DNA of 64,000 nucleotides from Phallusia mammillata (lineage: Eukaryota; Chordata; Ascidiacea; Phlebobranchia; Ascidiidae), in contig QLIY01000050.1 in NCBI GenBank assembly GCA_003260075.1, positions 1 to 64,000 on the forward strand, read 5' to 3'. Every line of letters begins with the position of its first letter. Position 1 is the stretch's first letter. Shown here piece by piece: positions 28,701-39,419 of the stretch. The translations under genes and the position numbers were made by a program. Below the pieces are notes generated by a model. That model worked only from the letters and a program-made list of their open reading frames with translations. It was not told where the DNA came from and made no database searches.

Positions 28701-30841
28701 CTGCCCAAAAAGCGAAAGTAACAACATATAATGCCAGAAACGAAAAACAAAACAAACTTATGTTGGGGGTCCGCGGACCTATAAAATTTATAAAAGGGGT
28801 CCGTGGGGGGGGGGGGATCTGCAATACCCAATGTCTTTATGATTCTACTTAGCCATATAGATGATTATAATACAGTGGTTCTTAATCTTTTTCCTTTCTG
28901 CAACCCTTTCAAATCACCAACCAATTTTTACACCCCCTTCTGTTATTGCTGAAATAACAAAACCATTGGAACACTATATACGGATCTGTTCATAAGTTTA
29001 ATGGTGAAAATAACGGCTCATATAAAGTGTATATAAACGGGTGTAACTGATGTGGCTTTCATATCACTGATGATGGCATGAGCATTTGCAGAAACGTTTG
29101 AAAAAAAAGCATGTCGCTTTTTACATCTATGGGTCATTATTTTCACTATTAAATCAAACAAATATGTTTTAAACTTACCAACATGCCATTGATCCATCTC
29201 CGTGCAATGATGGAGTCAAGCCCACACACCACAATATGAAATTCTACAGGGGGGGGGGTAAAATATAAACTTACCAACATGCCATTGATCCACCTTCGTG
29301 CAATGATGGAGTCAAGCCCACACACCACAATATGAAATTCTACAAATTTAAAGTTTCAGTTTAAACTTTTTTAACATTGCTGTGTAATACCAAGTACTTA
29401 CGCTTGTAAAATGCTGAGTCATAGTCCTGAATTTTGCAAAAATGCCTGCAAATAATTCAGTTAGGGAATATTAACATTGCATTATCAGATCCATATATAT
29501 ATATGGATTTAAAAAAATAGAATTGTATGTAAAATACAACACTGTCTGAGGCCATGTATTATATTATGCCGGAGCTGTTTTAACAAAACTAGCTATTTAC
29601 TGAATTCATTACACTGCAGCTGTTTTAACAATTTTCAGGGCAAATAAGGTTTTATTGCATATTATAAAACATGCATATATGTATTACAGTTAGAGTAAAG
29701 TGACAAAGTTGTTGTATTGTTAAAAATGTAAAAGGATACGGTACAACTTGGGCTCCTTTCACTCTCTTGTTTATAAATTCGGCCGCAACATTCGCTTTTG
29801 GTTTGTTAATGTCACTTTGTCTGAAAACAACAAAAAACAAAGTTTAAAGACTGCCAGGTTGAACACCCTTGTTGCAAAAGATCTGGCCAAAAACTTGACT
29901 AACCTTGAGAATCAATGTCTATTAAACATTATATTATGTCACTAAATAGTGGTTCAAAAAGTACCTTACAAGTCAAGAATTAGATGTTGCCACTGAACGA
30001 TGCTTTTGGAGTTAATTTACCTGAACAGGAACTGCCTGTTGAGATTCGACAAATCAATAATGTCCATGTCAATAACATGAATATGTCGAAACCCATTCAA
30101 AGTTAAATCTTTTAGCAGCTCACAGCCAAGACCACCAGCCCCAATAACCAGCAGTTTACAGTTNGTTGCCACTGAACGATGCTTTTGGAGTTAATTTACC
30201 TGAACAGGAACTGCCTGTTGAGATTCGACAAATCAATAATGTCCATGTCAATAACATGAATATGTCGAAATCCATTCAAAGTTAAATCTTTTAGCAGCTC
30301 ACAGCCAAGACCACCAGCCCCAATCACTAGCAGTTTACAGTTTTCTTGCATGAACTCCAGTATCTGTTGGATTTAAAAGTAAATTTTTAGTTGAATTGTA
30401 TTGTGAACTTGACAAACTTGACTTGCATTTACTTTACATTTTCACTAAATAGAAGCACAGCATTTATAGAACTTTGACAGAAAGGACAGATGTTTTCAAT
30501 GAGTTGTAGACACACACAACAAACTTTTTGATGAAAAACACAGACCTAGTAGTGAGGTGCAGCAGATAATTCAAGTTCTTGGGACTTTTTAAAGCCAAAA
30601 AGTCAAGAAAAACAAAACAAACTTACAAAAAACACAAAACACTTTTCCTCAATAAACAAAAATTATACAGACAAACATCGAATTTCCAGATTATATTTAG
30701 ATATTAAAAAATCACCTCAGAACTAGCTTCAAAATCTGGATGTGCGAAGGGACTTGGTCTTTCCAGGACTTTTTTAATGTGATTCCACCTTCCCGACCAT
30801 TTACTTGCATCGCTCTGTTCGTTTGGTTGATCGACTTCCAT
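25798..30841 (-). CDS. UBA3: UBA3, catalytic subunit of the NEDD8-activating E1
   Basis: Twelve exons join in phase: 30841-30716, 30363-30200, 29820-29740, 29445-29402, 29339-29275, 27962-27804, 27518-27416, 27331-27246, 26704-26589, 26399-26217, 26106-25988, 25901-25798, about 449 aa (human 463). Exon 2 carries the adenylate-binding loop [12 protein letters not shown] and the DMD acidic motif. A zinc-site CxxC pair appears as PGMTACIDC and CIACS. The catalytic cysteine lies in FPMCT (exon 27416-27518). The C-terminal ubiquitin-fold domain that recruits the E2 UBC12 ends the protein. With NAE1 it activates NEDD8 for cullin modification. Exon 2 also occurs as a truncated copy at 30021-30163, ending at an N; the exon at 29275-29339 has a copy at 29179-29243. 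The gene is divergent from the receptor gene that starts at 31520. Confidence 0.96.
26778..27010 (+). repeat. tRNA-derived SINE
   Basis: A box A-like TAGCTAAGTTGG and box B GGTTCAAATCCC are correctly spaced for a polymerase III promoter. The tRNA-unrelated body (TTTTCTAGCCTAC...CAGCTGATTC...GGGGCCTGGC) is shared with copies at 37.2, 43.9 and 62.7 kb. It lies in a UBA3 intron. Confidence 0.75.
28087..28270. mobile_element. hAT-like MITE (CAGTGGTTCTTAACC termini)
   Basis: Inverted termini CAGTGGTTCTTAACC and GGTTAAGAACCCCTG flank a pyrimidine-rich body. The flanking octamers TTATAATA and TTTTAATA match at 6 of 8. A partial second copy lies at about 28873-28970 after a G run. Confidence 0.6.
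28973..29150 (+). repeat. Hammerhead-like repeat (CTGATGATGGCATGAGCATT family)
   Basis: CTGATGA, a pairing arm TGGCA...TGCA and GAAAC are present in ribozyme order at about 29067-29100. They are followed by GCATGTCGCTTTTTACATCT, shared with a tail at 42.06 and 42.19 kb. Related cores lie at about 3400-3440 (+) and in 19862-20134 (-). No clear stem III plus cleavage triplet was identified. Confidence 0.4.
30021..30163 (-). pseudogene. Truncated copy of UBA3 exon 2
   Basis: It matches 30200-30342 almost base for base and stops at a single N at position 30165 or just before it. It encodes the [12 protein letters not shown] segment. It looks like a false duplication at a contig joint, this time marked by N instead of a G run. 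Confidence 0.8.
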
Positions 30842-30969
30842 TTCAATCCACAGCTTCACTGGAGCAGATAAAATCAACTAAAGCTTTAGTGTGAAACTAC
30901 AAGAAGGTCGCGAGCCACACATTTACCTGTTTTTTATTGAAAGTAAATGTTATTGTTACAAGGCAAATA

Positions 30970-31028
30970 TATTGATGTTACCTGTTTGTGTTTCTCATTT
31001 GCATGCGGTGCTTTCCCTAACTTGAGAC
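30970..31028 (-). other. Likely 5' untranslated exon of UBA3 with a short upstream frame
   Basis: The minus strand shows CTATTTTAG before and GTAACATC after a 46-base block. It has a second, slightly different copy near 31148-31205 after a G run. Spliced to the acceptor just upstream of the UBA3 start, it would give a 12-codon frame starting ATGCAAATGAG and stopping one base before the main ATG. The exon assignment is inference. Confidence 0.4.
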
Positions 31029-31519
31029 TAAAATAGAATAAATGATTTTTATGTTTTTTTGCATTTATTTTAGATTTTGTTTTCACACATGTCATTTTTT
31101 AGTTAACTATGTGGGGGGGGGGATAAATGCTATTATTACAAGGCAAATTGATGTTACTTGTTTGTGTTTCTCATTTGCATGTGGTGCTTTCCCTAACTTG
31201 AGACTAAAATAGAATAAATGATTTCTATGTTTTTTGCATTTATTTTAGGTTTTGATTTTACATATGTCATTTTTTAGTTGACAATGTTGTGTGAGACTTA
31301 AAAATATTAGTATTGCTTGATTAATCTAGTTTTCACACATATAAGCTCTCTCTCTCTCACACACACACCATGAGCCAAGTGCAAAAAACATTTCGTTCAT
31401 ACTTGCGTTGACCTTTTTTAAACCTCGCTTATATATACACGAGCCCAACAAAACGCAAGCAGCAGTTGGCTTGCAAGTAGACCATCCACTCTATGCTTTG
31501 TTCAATAGAACTAAGTACC

Positions 31520-34500
31520 ATGTCTGCATTGTTTTTGCTGCTGATTGGTTTCCAGTTCACTTTTTGCAAGGGATGTTTTCACATTAATATCCACAGGTAA
31601 GTGTTTAAAATCAGTTGTGGGATTCAGCCGGTTCGCACCGGTGCTATAGAACCGTCTCATGAAATTTAAAGAGATCAGCCAACCGGTTAGCATTACTGGT
31701 TACTGTCGATGGAGTTTTTGTAACAGAACCGGCTGAAAAATATGACTTTTGTTATAGAACCAGCTGACAAAAAAAATTTAATCCCACCACTTTTTAAAGC
31801 CTACGTAGCTACTTACATACGCCTTGTGCACAATAATTTAGTGCGTTTTGTAATACCCTTTTTTTAAGGCAACAGAAGACGCCATTTCAAAGCTACGTTG
31901 AAGAATGCGACCCGTTGATGCAAAACATCACAAGGTGATGTTGTTGTAACGTTTTTTTACCAATTTGAAAGCTGAATTAACCCCGTTTCCAACAGTTTGG
32001 ACAAATGGTGGGACTGCATTGTCAAATACAAACAGGATAAAAAAGGTGTCGTGGAGTCAAATACGTCGCGTCTCCAGGTCAGTATAAAAGATTAAATATG
32101 TGTACTGAGAGTATTTGAACTGAACAGTATCTAACCCTTCAACGGGTGTGTTTTTACTTTTCTTTTACTTTTATTGATGTATTATCTTGTGGTTTTTATA
32201 GGAACTGATGATGCCATTAGGCGAAATATATATAAGTTATTCCATTGAATTCATTGACAGATTTCGTAACTTGGAAAATGCTTTCCATTCTCAGTTAAAT
32301 ATGTGTAGGTAGACTTGAACTTGGTTTAGTTGTCAATTGTAGGAATGTCAGAGTTATAAGCAGACCTAAAATTTGGACCCGAACCGAAATTAGGCCCGAC
32401 GGTTGGTAAAATGATGCCCAGATTAAAATCGGGCGGGAACCTTCACCCAACCCGAAAATACCTACAACTGGGTTAATTTTTTTACTAGTTAATAAAGGTA
32501 AATAAATACACAAAACCTCGTGTTTTTACCAATAGTGTTTTTTAGATGGTAACTGCAGAAACTGACAATGGAACTTTCAACGATGTTGAGATTGAAGGTT
32601 TATCAGTTAAAACAACTTTTTCGACTCAACTTCTTAGCAGTTTGGGCTCAAACATTTTGCAGTTAACCGTCCTTGTAACACAAAATCTTTCCTTGTTTCA
32701 CCAAGTTCCCCAAGGAACAAAAGCAGTAAGTAAACCCTAATAATTTACACGCTTTGGAAAACATTAGGTAACATAAAAAAGCATGGAACCATTGTATGAT
32801 AAGTAACTCAGACAGTGCACAATATTTCGACCTACATAATAGTCACATACGGGCAATTTCTTGTCCACAGCTGCACTGATGAGACCTTACAGGCCGAAAC
32901 AGCGTGAAAAATATACAATTAGTAATTATTTCCTTTATGTTTAGATCATTTCTCCGCATATCCGTGAATTCAAGGGCACAACTTTGCCATATTCCTATCA
33001 AATACAATACAACGATAAGCAGATAAACGCAGAAAACCAAAACCAAGTATGCAGATTTATTCCCTCGGCGATCAAGGTCTGCAAAATGGATCAATGTTTT
33101 TTCATTTTGCAGTACATAGATGTGAGCTACAAAATGTACGACAAGATAAGCGAGACTTGGTGGAACAACGGAACTAGACAAGTTTGCAAGACATTGGTGG
33201 AAACAAATACGTTATCTCCATTTGCCGTCATCGTGGTAAAAACCTATTTATGCCGTGACTTTAACGTACAATAAACCTCGGTTAATCCGGACCCGTTTGA
33301 AAATTCGTTCTGATTAGGCGAAGATCCGTATTAACCGATGTCGGTTAGTTGAAGCCTTGCCACATTACAAATCATTTGCAACTCGATTTTACCGAATTAG
33401 GCAAAGATCTGAATTGTCCCAATCCGGTTTAACCGAGTGTGTTTCTTTAGTGGCGAGCAAAAAGTTAAAGCCATAATAAATATTAAATTTACAATAGTTT
33501 GTGAACAAATATAGCCGTAGGTCATCATAAAAATATTCTTAAAATAAAAAAGGAAAAGTTTTAAATACGTTATGAGTTTATCAATTGACTTTACCTTTTA
33601 ATTCAAAGGTCATTCATTGTAGTATGACAGAGCCGATCTATTTCTATCAACAATTTGCATAAGTTCGTCACTGACATGCAAAACGGTTATCTATTTACAG
33701 ATGAAAACTCCAAAGATGACCTCGAAACAACTTGGGCTCTTCAGTGCCATCGGGTGTTCAGTGTCGAGTTTTGGTCTCGCTCTGACGATTATCATTTATC
33801 TTGGAATAAGGTGGGAGATGTATTTAAAATTTGTCAATTTGTTTTTGTCTTTGAAACATTTGTTTGCTATTGTGAGAAAAGGTTTATTAGCCGTTAAATC
33901 AGAGTCCATTAAGCAAATGAGTATTTTTTAAACTAAATTTACAAATCAATGACGGCAGGTAAGAAAAACAGTAATTAGACTCTTACAAAACTATTCCATA
34001 AGTGATAAAGTAGGCCTATTAATTGCAAAACATTTGACCACCTTGCCAAATATTGTCCCTGGGGGGGGGGATTCAGAAAATTTTCCACTAGTTTTTGGTA
34101 ATTCTCCCAAGTTGCTATACTATACGTAACAAGTATAAACTAAACCAGCAACAAGATCAGGCAAAGCAGCGTTTTCCAACCACTAGTTTTCAAGTACTTC
34201 ACCGGATGTGACGTAATAATTCCCTTTGTCTAGTAAACAAATATTTTATTGTGAACGCCAGTGTTGCGGCGAAGCTCAATATGTTTTAGAAAACAAATGT
34301 ATTTATGCTTTGGAAGAATTTCAAATTCATTGTGTACATGAACAAAATCTATGGCCCTCGCTTGATGTCCCAAATTGTTTATAGGGCCCACCGACGAAAA
34401 AAGTTGCACACCCCTGCTCTATAGCGTGGTGGTAAAAATTAAGAACCACCGAACAACTATACTTCAGACGAGAAGCCTTTGTTGGTAGCGTTCTACAAGT

Positions 34501-37500
34501 TAATATAACTCTGCCATAGCAGTTGATTGGACATTGTGAGCCAGTTTCCTCTGTGGTTTATGCCCAGGTGTGGCGTCGCGGGGGGGGGGAGTCGTTAAAT
34601 CAGAATCCATTAAGCAAATGAGTATTTTTTTAAACTAACTTTACAAATCAATGTCGGCAGGTAAGAAAAATAGTTATTAGACTCTTACAAAACTATTCCA
34701 TAAGTGATAAAGTTGGCCTATTAATTGCAAAACATTTGACCACCTTGCCAAATATTGTCCCTGCGCTTATGATAGATCACAAAAACCGTATAGCTCTATA
34801 GCGTGTTGGCAAAATTTAACAAGTTAATACCTCCTAAAACAAGTTAATATAACCCCACCATAGCAGCTGCTTGGCCATTGTGAGCCAGTTTCCTCTGTGG
34901 TTTATGCCCAGGTGTGGCGTCGCATTGAATAGGTGAAATATGGCTTTTAGCCTGTTGCTCCCAACAAACTGGAGCGCCATTGGATGGCTATACACTAGCC
35001 AATACCTCCTAAATACTTAATTAATTAGGCGGGCTTTCAACCAGGAGTCTCAAAAAATAATATTTAAATATTAAAGCATCAAACCAGTAGATGAGCTGCA
35101 GACAGCTAGTGCATTAGCCAATACGGCTTATCTCTCGACATCAGCTCTCGTCAGACCGGGATTTCGGGTCGGGTTCGGGCTTAGGTTTCTTTAAAAAAAA
35201 ACGGGCTTGATTCGGGCCTGAAAGTACACTCTGTCTTACACTCAGTATTTCTTAAAATAAATTTAACTAGCTAAGTAGCCAGTTGCTGGACCTGACCTAG
35301 TGTTAGACAGCGTTAAAACGCTTTGTTTAAGACCAATTGTCCATTGTGTTTGTTGTCTTGGTCTTTCCTGGTGCTTCAATGTAGGCCTGTCAATCAAACG
35401 TCCGGGCCTAGACGGGCTCCAATTTCAGGCCCGTTATTACTCTGGTGTGCAGTGTATGTAGCTTACGACAATTGTTTCCTTCTTTATGCAGTGAACTGCG
35501 ATCCAGGCAGCCAACAATATTCCTCGTCAAGGGGGGGGGGGCAATAGTTTCTTATTTTATGCAGTGAACTGCGATCCAGGCAGCCAACAATATTCCTCGT
35601 CAACATTTGCTTCTGTCTGTTGGCCGCCAACCTCACTTTCCTCTTCGGGATCGACAGGACTCGTGACGTCACCGCTTGTTACGTCATCGCGGCATTGTTA
35701 CACTTCTTCCTGTTGGCGAGCTGGTGTTGGATGAGCGCTAACGCCTACAACATGTATTACTTGATTATGACGGTAACCACAGTGATCTAAAGCTTTTGAG
35801 GCATTTCTTTGTGTCTCTGTGTGTTCTTAGTAAATTAACTTAAAACTAAAGAAGATGGGTAAAGGGTGAAAGTTTTCGCTCGGTGAAAGAAATTGTAGCG
35901 ATATAATTACCCAAGCCGCGGATGTAGCTGTGTGTTGGCTACAATCCCAAATATGAATATTGTAAGTTTTAAGGTGTAGCTGCTGCGCGCTCGGTTATTA
36001 TCCACTAATTGTGCCCTTCACTGTTTTGCGCTTTTTAACGTTTCAACGTTGCGCAGCTATTTCTGACTTTCCCGTGATTGTTTTAGTGCTATTGTGTCGG
36101 TATGTATGCTTTCTTTCACTGAGCAATTATCCCAACTGAACTTAACTCAAGTCATGCCTGGCTTTTCGGGTCAGAAGCAGTGGTGGGTTTCACATTTTTT
36201 GTCAACCGGTTCTATCACAAAAGCCATATTTTTCAGCCGGTTTTGTTACAAAAAGTCCATTGACAGTAACCAGTAATCAGCCGATTCTGTTACAAAAATC
36301 CATTGACAGTAACCAGTAATGCTAACCAGTCGGTTTTGTTACAAAAAGTCCATTGACAGTAACCAGTAATGCTAACCGGTTCACTGATCTCAAAATTTAG
36401 TGAGACGGTTGTATAGAACCGGTGCGAACCGGCTGAATCGCACCACTGGGCTTAAGTTTAACCACAAGAGACCACTTTTGTAAACGCTCATAACTGAGAT
36501 TCACATAAGTTTGCGTATTTCAGGTCTTTCAAAACCCTTCAGTCTTGATGCGGAGACTGACTACAGCATTATGTTACCTCGTTCCACTCGCAATAACTGC
36601 TACAACGCTTGGTGTTGGATATTTTCACTTGGATGCTTCAAAAACTTGTTTGGGTGAGTATAATTTGCTAAACCAATAACCATCGTATAATGAAAATATG
36701 TTTTATTACCTAAGCTAGAAAGGGTGAAGTGTAGATGAATGAAACAAAGGCGTTAAGTTACGTTAAATTTGTTGAATAAAGTAAAACATAAAAAACTTTT
36801 TTTTCTTAACCTCTATAGGCTATGTGTAATTTAATTTAAAACCTTATCAAAACTTTTAGAAAAAAAGGTTACGATTCTAATCGCCTATTTTAAGCTCAAA
36901 ACGACGGTTTCGGGGTTTAATAAATTTATAGGCGGTATCCAACAGAGTTTTAAAAAAATTCACATGTTTATAATTGTTGCAGATGAAACATCAAATTATC
37001 GATCTCCGGATTATTGTTGGATCACAAACGATTCGCTCAAGTTCGGGTTTCTCGTTCCTGTCTCCCTGATATACGTGGCGACTTTCTATTGGTTCGCAAC
37101 CGTGCTGAGGCACATTACGTGTCATAAAGAACAGGTGAAATAAATTACAAAAGTCCACTAAAAAAAATCTTTACGGATCAAAAAAGAACTAAAGTCCCGG
37201 AAAGACTCCTGTCGTGGGTTCGAATCCCACCGCAGGCGCCGTAGATTTTTCTAGCCTATACGCCTTGCCATATGGTGGTGAATGATTATTGGTGACCAGC
37301 TGATTCGGTATGGCGCCTTCAATGGGCCTGGGCTGGCGTACTGGGAAAAAGATTTAAGCTTTGAAAACAGCTAAAAATGCCGCGAATTGGTTCCAGGCTG
37401 TTGTTACTGACGCTTTTGGTGATTTTGCGATTTGTTGACAATACCCGCAAAGCAATTGCTCGATATCTGGTTGGTCGAGTACAATTCGAAACACAAAGTT

Positions 37501-39419
37501 TAATACTCAACTGAGGATCAATCTAGTAGCTTATAAGTAAAACTTTCCCTAACAACTTTTGCCATGAACACAAATCAACTACACCTGCCTTGTAAAATTG
37601 TTTCCATATTTGCTGAACCTGCTAACATAGAACGATTTCTCTAATAGTGCAGTCATAACGCAAATGCGACGTATTAATTACAAGGTTTACTGGATTCAGT
37701 GGCGTAGCAGCCACTTGGCGGTTCTGGCTCTGAGCCAGGGGCGGCAGGCTGCAAGGGGGCAGCAAAATGAGTTAATGGGACACTTCTGGATAAAAGTCAA
37801 TATTTTTCAAAAACCGTTTTGTTCTAATAAAAAAGGAAATTTTATCAGGATTTTTGCCTAATACATTTGTTCTCCATTTTTTGTCTTTTATTTTTGGCCT
37901 TAACGCTGAGACAATGAGGCTTCTTTCTCGAGCAATATAGAACTTCTGAGACGCGGCACAATATTTGTAATTATTTTTATTGAAAAGATTGCTTGAACAT
38001 GAAACTATTTCAAAATTTGCTGCAGTCTACTTAGGGCGACATTTTCAACGAAAGCCAGGGGCGGCAGCATATGCTCCTACTCCACTGACTGGATTTACAT
38101 CCAATGATATATCACAGAACTGCATGAGTTTACGTTGCCTGAAAACGGCGTTTAGCAAATAATTCAGCTTACACAAATGTCATCAACTACTGTAATCTGT
38201 CAGGTTGCATCGACACAACAAAAAAGAAGCGCAACACAAAACTTTATGATTGCCTTCTCTCTTATCATGATGACTGGAATGACCTGGATATTTGGGTTTC
38301 TCTCTCTCATATCGCATGACATCACATATCAGACGATATTGAGTTGGCTTTTTACAATCGCAAATTGCAGTCAGGTAAATTCGTTTGTATTGCATCTAAA
38401 TTATAAAAGCACGAAGCTAATAAATGATAAGCTACAGACAGTGCCGGATTAAGGGTCTGCTGGCCTGCAGGCACATTTTATAAGGGGGGGGGGGTCTGCT
38501 TTGCCTAATGGTTAATCCAGCACTGGCCACAGACAGTGCGCACTGTTTCGATCTATTATGTCTCATCAGTGCAGCTGCTGACAAGAGATAGGCCGTATTG
38601 GCTAATNTCCGCTTGACTGGCCGCAGATAGAAGTTGGTTGACTCCCTCAGACATCGGGTTTTCCTGAGGTGCAGCGCGATCAGATAAAGCGGCCTGGATT
38701 TTTGACTGGCCTGTAGGCACGTGCCTACTTTGCCCAATGGTTAATCCAGCACTGGCAACAGACAGTGCGCACTGTTTTGATCTATTATGTCTCATCAGTG
38801 CAGCTGGTGACAAGCGACAGTCCGTATTGGCTAGTGAAGCCCCCCAATTTGTTGGAAGTAACAAGTTAAAAAGCCATTCCTCACCTGTTCTGTTCAACGC
38901 AAGGTGCAATAAATTTGTTTGCACCTTCAAGTATTTCCCAAAATATCTAGTAGCTTTGTAATTGAATATTTACTTGTGACAAGGCGTGGAGAAATTTATG
39001 CTGCTCTTGCGCCACATTGGTGAATATTATTGCAGAAACTTAGACTTGCTCTGCGCATAGAATTTATACAATAAAACACCGAAAAACATAATATGTTTTC
39101 GTCAAATGCTTTGTAGGTGATTTTTAACTGTTAAACACCACAAAAACATTACAAATCTGCTTTTGAGGGACAATTTATTCGAAAATAGAATGTAGCTTTA
39201 TAATTGAGTATTCGCTTATTTCAGGGCATCGTGATATTTGTGCTAAACTGTCTCCGTAAGAAATCAATACGTCAACTCTGGCTTCACACCAAGCACTTTA
39301 CGTCACAACCGATACGTCGCTACCACGTAGACACCAGCACGATGGAAAGGAACATACGTCAGAGGAGAGGAATGAGCCTAGCAACGGGAACAATGAGATC
39401 CACAACAACCACTATGTGA
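31520..39419 (+). CDS. Compact adhesion-type GPCR with degenerate GPS
   Basis: Thirteen exons: 31520-31596, 31869-31934, 31996-32077, 32202-32265, 32559-32725, 32945-33046, 33113-33235, 33701-33810, 35565-35772, 36524-36653, 36983-37134, 38204-38374, 39225-39419, 548 aa. The exon 4 donor and exon 5 acceptor were chosen as the pair that keeps frame; exon 5 may otherwise begin at 32546. A signal peptide (MSALFLLLIGFQFTFC) opens an ectodomain of about 235 aa with no recognised adhesion module. Exon 7 occupies the place of the GPS: WW...C...TLSPFAVIV aligns with the canonical W...C..C.HLTSFAVLM but lacks the cleavage-site His and most cysteines. Seven helices follow, with family B2 features such as HFFLLASWCWMSANAYNMY (TM3), MTGMTWIFGF (TM6) and FTIANCSQGIVIFVLNC (TM7). 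The tail is basic and Thr-rich (MRSTTTTM). Ligand unknown. Confidence 0.87.
31614..31793. mobile_element. CAGTTGTGGGATTC MITE copy in receptor intron 1
   Basis: It shares the AGCCGGTTCGCACCGGTGCT and AACCGGTTAGCATTACTGG blocks with 15875-16032 and ends TAATCCCACCACTT. The left terminus carries a substitution. It is about 18 bases downstream of the signal-peptide exon. Confidence 0.7.
32869..32910 (+). ncRNA. 5' half of a hammerhead-like core
   Basis: AGCTGCACTGATGAGACC, then GGCC and GAAAC, match the family at 38.5 kb, but the stem III arm and GTC triplet are absent. About 50 bases upstream, the opposite strand carries the other half (GGTCGAAATATTGTGCACTG). The element seems rearranged. Confidence 0.35.
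33263..33445. repeat. Pogo-like MITE (CCTCGGTTAATCCGGA family)
   Basis: The left end is AAACCTCGGTTAATCCGGAC and the right end TCCGGTTTAACCGAG, an imperfect inverted pair. Relatives occur at about 46818-46985, 49312-49450, 49766-49915 and 58446-58722. The terminal style resembles Tigger/pogo elements of the Tc1/mariner group. Confidence 0.55.
34900..35175 (-). repeat. Non-autonomous element of the hammerhead-bearing family
   Basis: Read on the minus strand it contains GCCGTATTGGCTAATGCACT and the TTGTTGGGAGCAACAGGCTA block that also follows the hammerhead cores at 38.6-38.9 kb and 47.55-47.7 kb. The ribozyme region near 35130-35160 is decayed. It lies in a receptor intron. Confidence 0.45.
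35490..35530 (+). pseudogene. Truncated copy of receptor exon 9
   Basis: The first 39 bases of the exon and its acceptor are repeated just before the G run at 35531-35541; the complete exon begins at 35565. Confidence 0.75.
36179..36449. mobile_element. CAGTGGTGGGTTTC MITE with internal tandem copies
   Basis: Ends are CAGTGGTGGGTTTCAC and GAATCGCACCACTG. Inside, a block with TTGTTACAAAAAGTCCATTG and ACAGTAACCAGTAAT is repeated three times in tandem, making this copy longer than the 158-bp one at 15.9 kb. Confidence 0.7.
37185..37350 (+). repeat. tRNA-derived SINE, 5' truncated
   Basis: Box B GGGTTCGAATCCCACC is followed by TTTTTCTAGCCTATACGCCT, CAGCTGATTCGGTATGGCGC and GGGCCTGGGCTGGCGTACT, as in the copies at 26.8 and 62.7 kb. 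Confidence 0.7.
38439..38525. mobile_element. Short hAT-like MITE (CAGTGCCGGATTAAG termini)
   Basis: Ends are CAGTGCCGGATTAA and TTAATCCAGCACTG. The flanking octamers GCTACAGA and GCCACAGA match at 7 of 8. A G run (38485-38495) interrupts it. A second copy of its right half ends near 38755. Confidence 0.65.
38527..38576 (-). ncRNA. Hammerhead-ribozyme-like core, best core boxes in window
   Basis: On the minus strand the order is stem I strand CTGCA, CTGATGA, an arm, GAAA, a perfect hairpin ACAGTG-CG-CACTGT, the cleavage triplet GTC, then TGTGG, which pairs with CTGCA through two GU wobbles. This is type I hammerhead topology. The weakness is stem II (GACATAATAGATC), where only the two outer pairs form; the 18.0-kb copy has a perfect stem II instead. 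A second copy at 38756-38806 has AAAA for GAAA. Confidence 0.5.
38608..38681 (-). pseudogene. 74-bp exact copy of a KDM5 exon fragment
   Basis: These bases are identical to 45632-45705, inside a KDM5 exon 7 kb away, and begin right after an N at 38607. On either side are two copies of the same hammerhead-bearing repeat. There is no intronic flank from the source. A misassembled piece is more likely than a real transposition. Confidence 0.8.

Noticed and set aside
32202..32245. Hammerhead-like string CTGATGATGCC...GGCGAAAT
   Set aside because: It lies in a coding exon of the receptor, reads ELMMPLGEIYI in frame, and has no stem III or repeat relatives.
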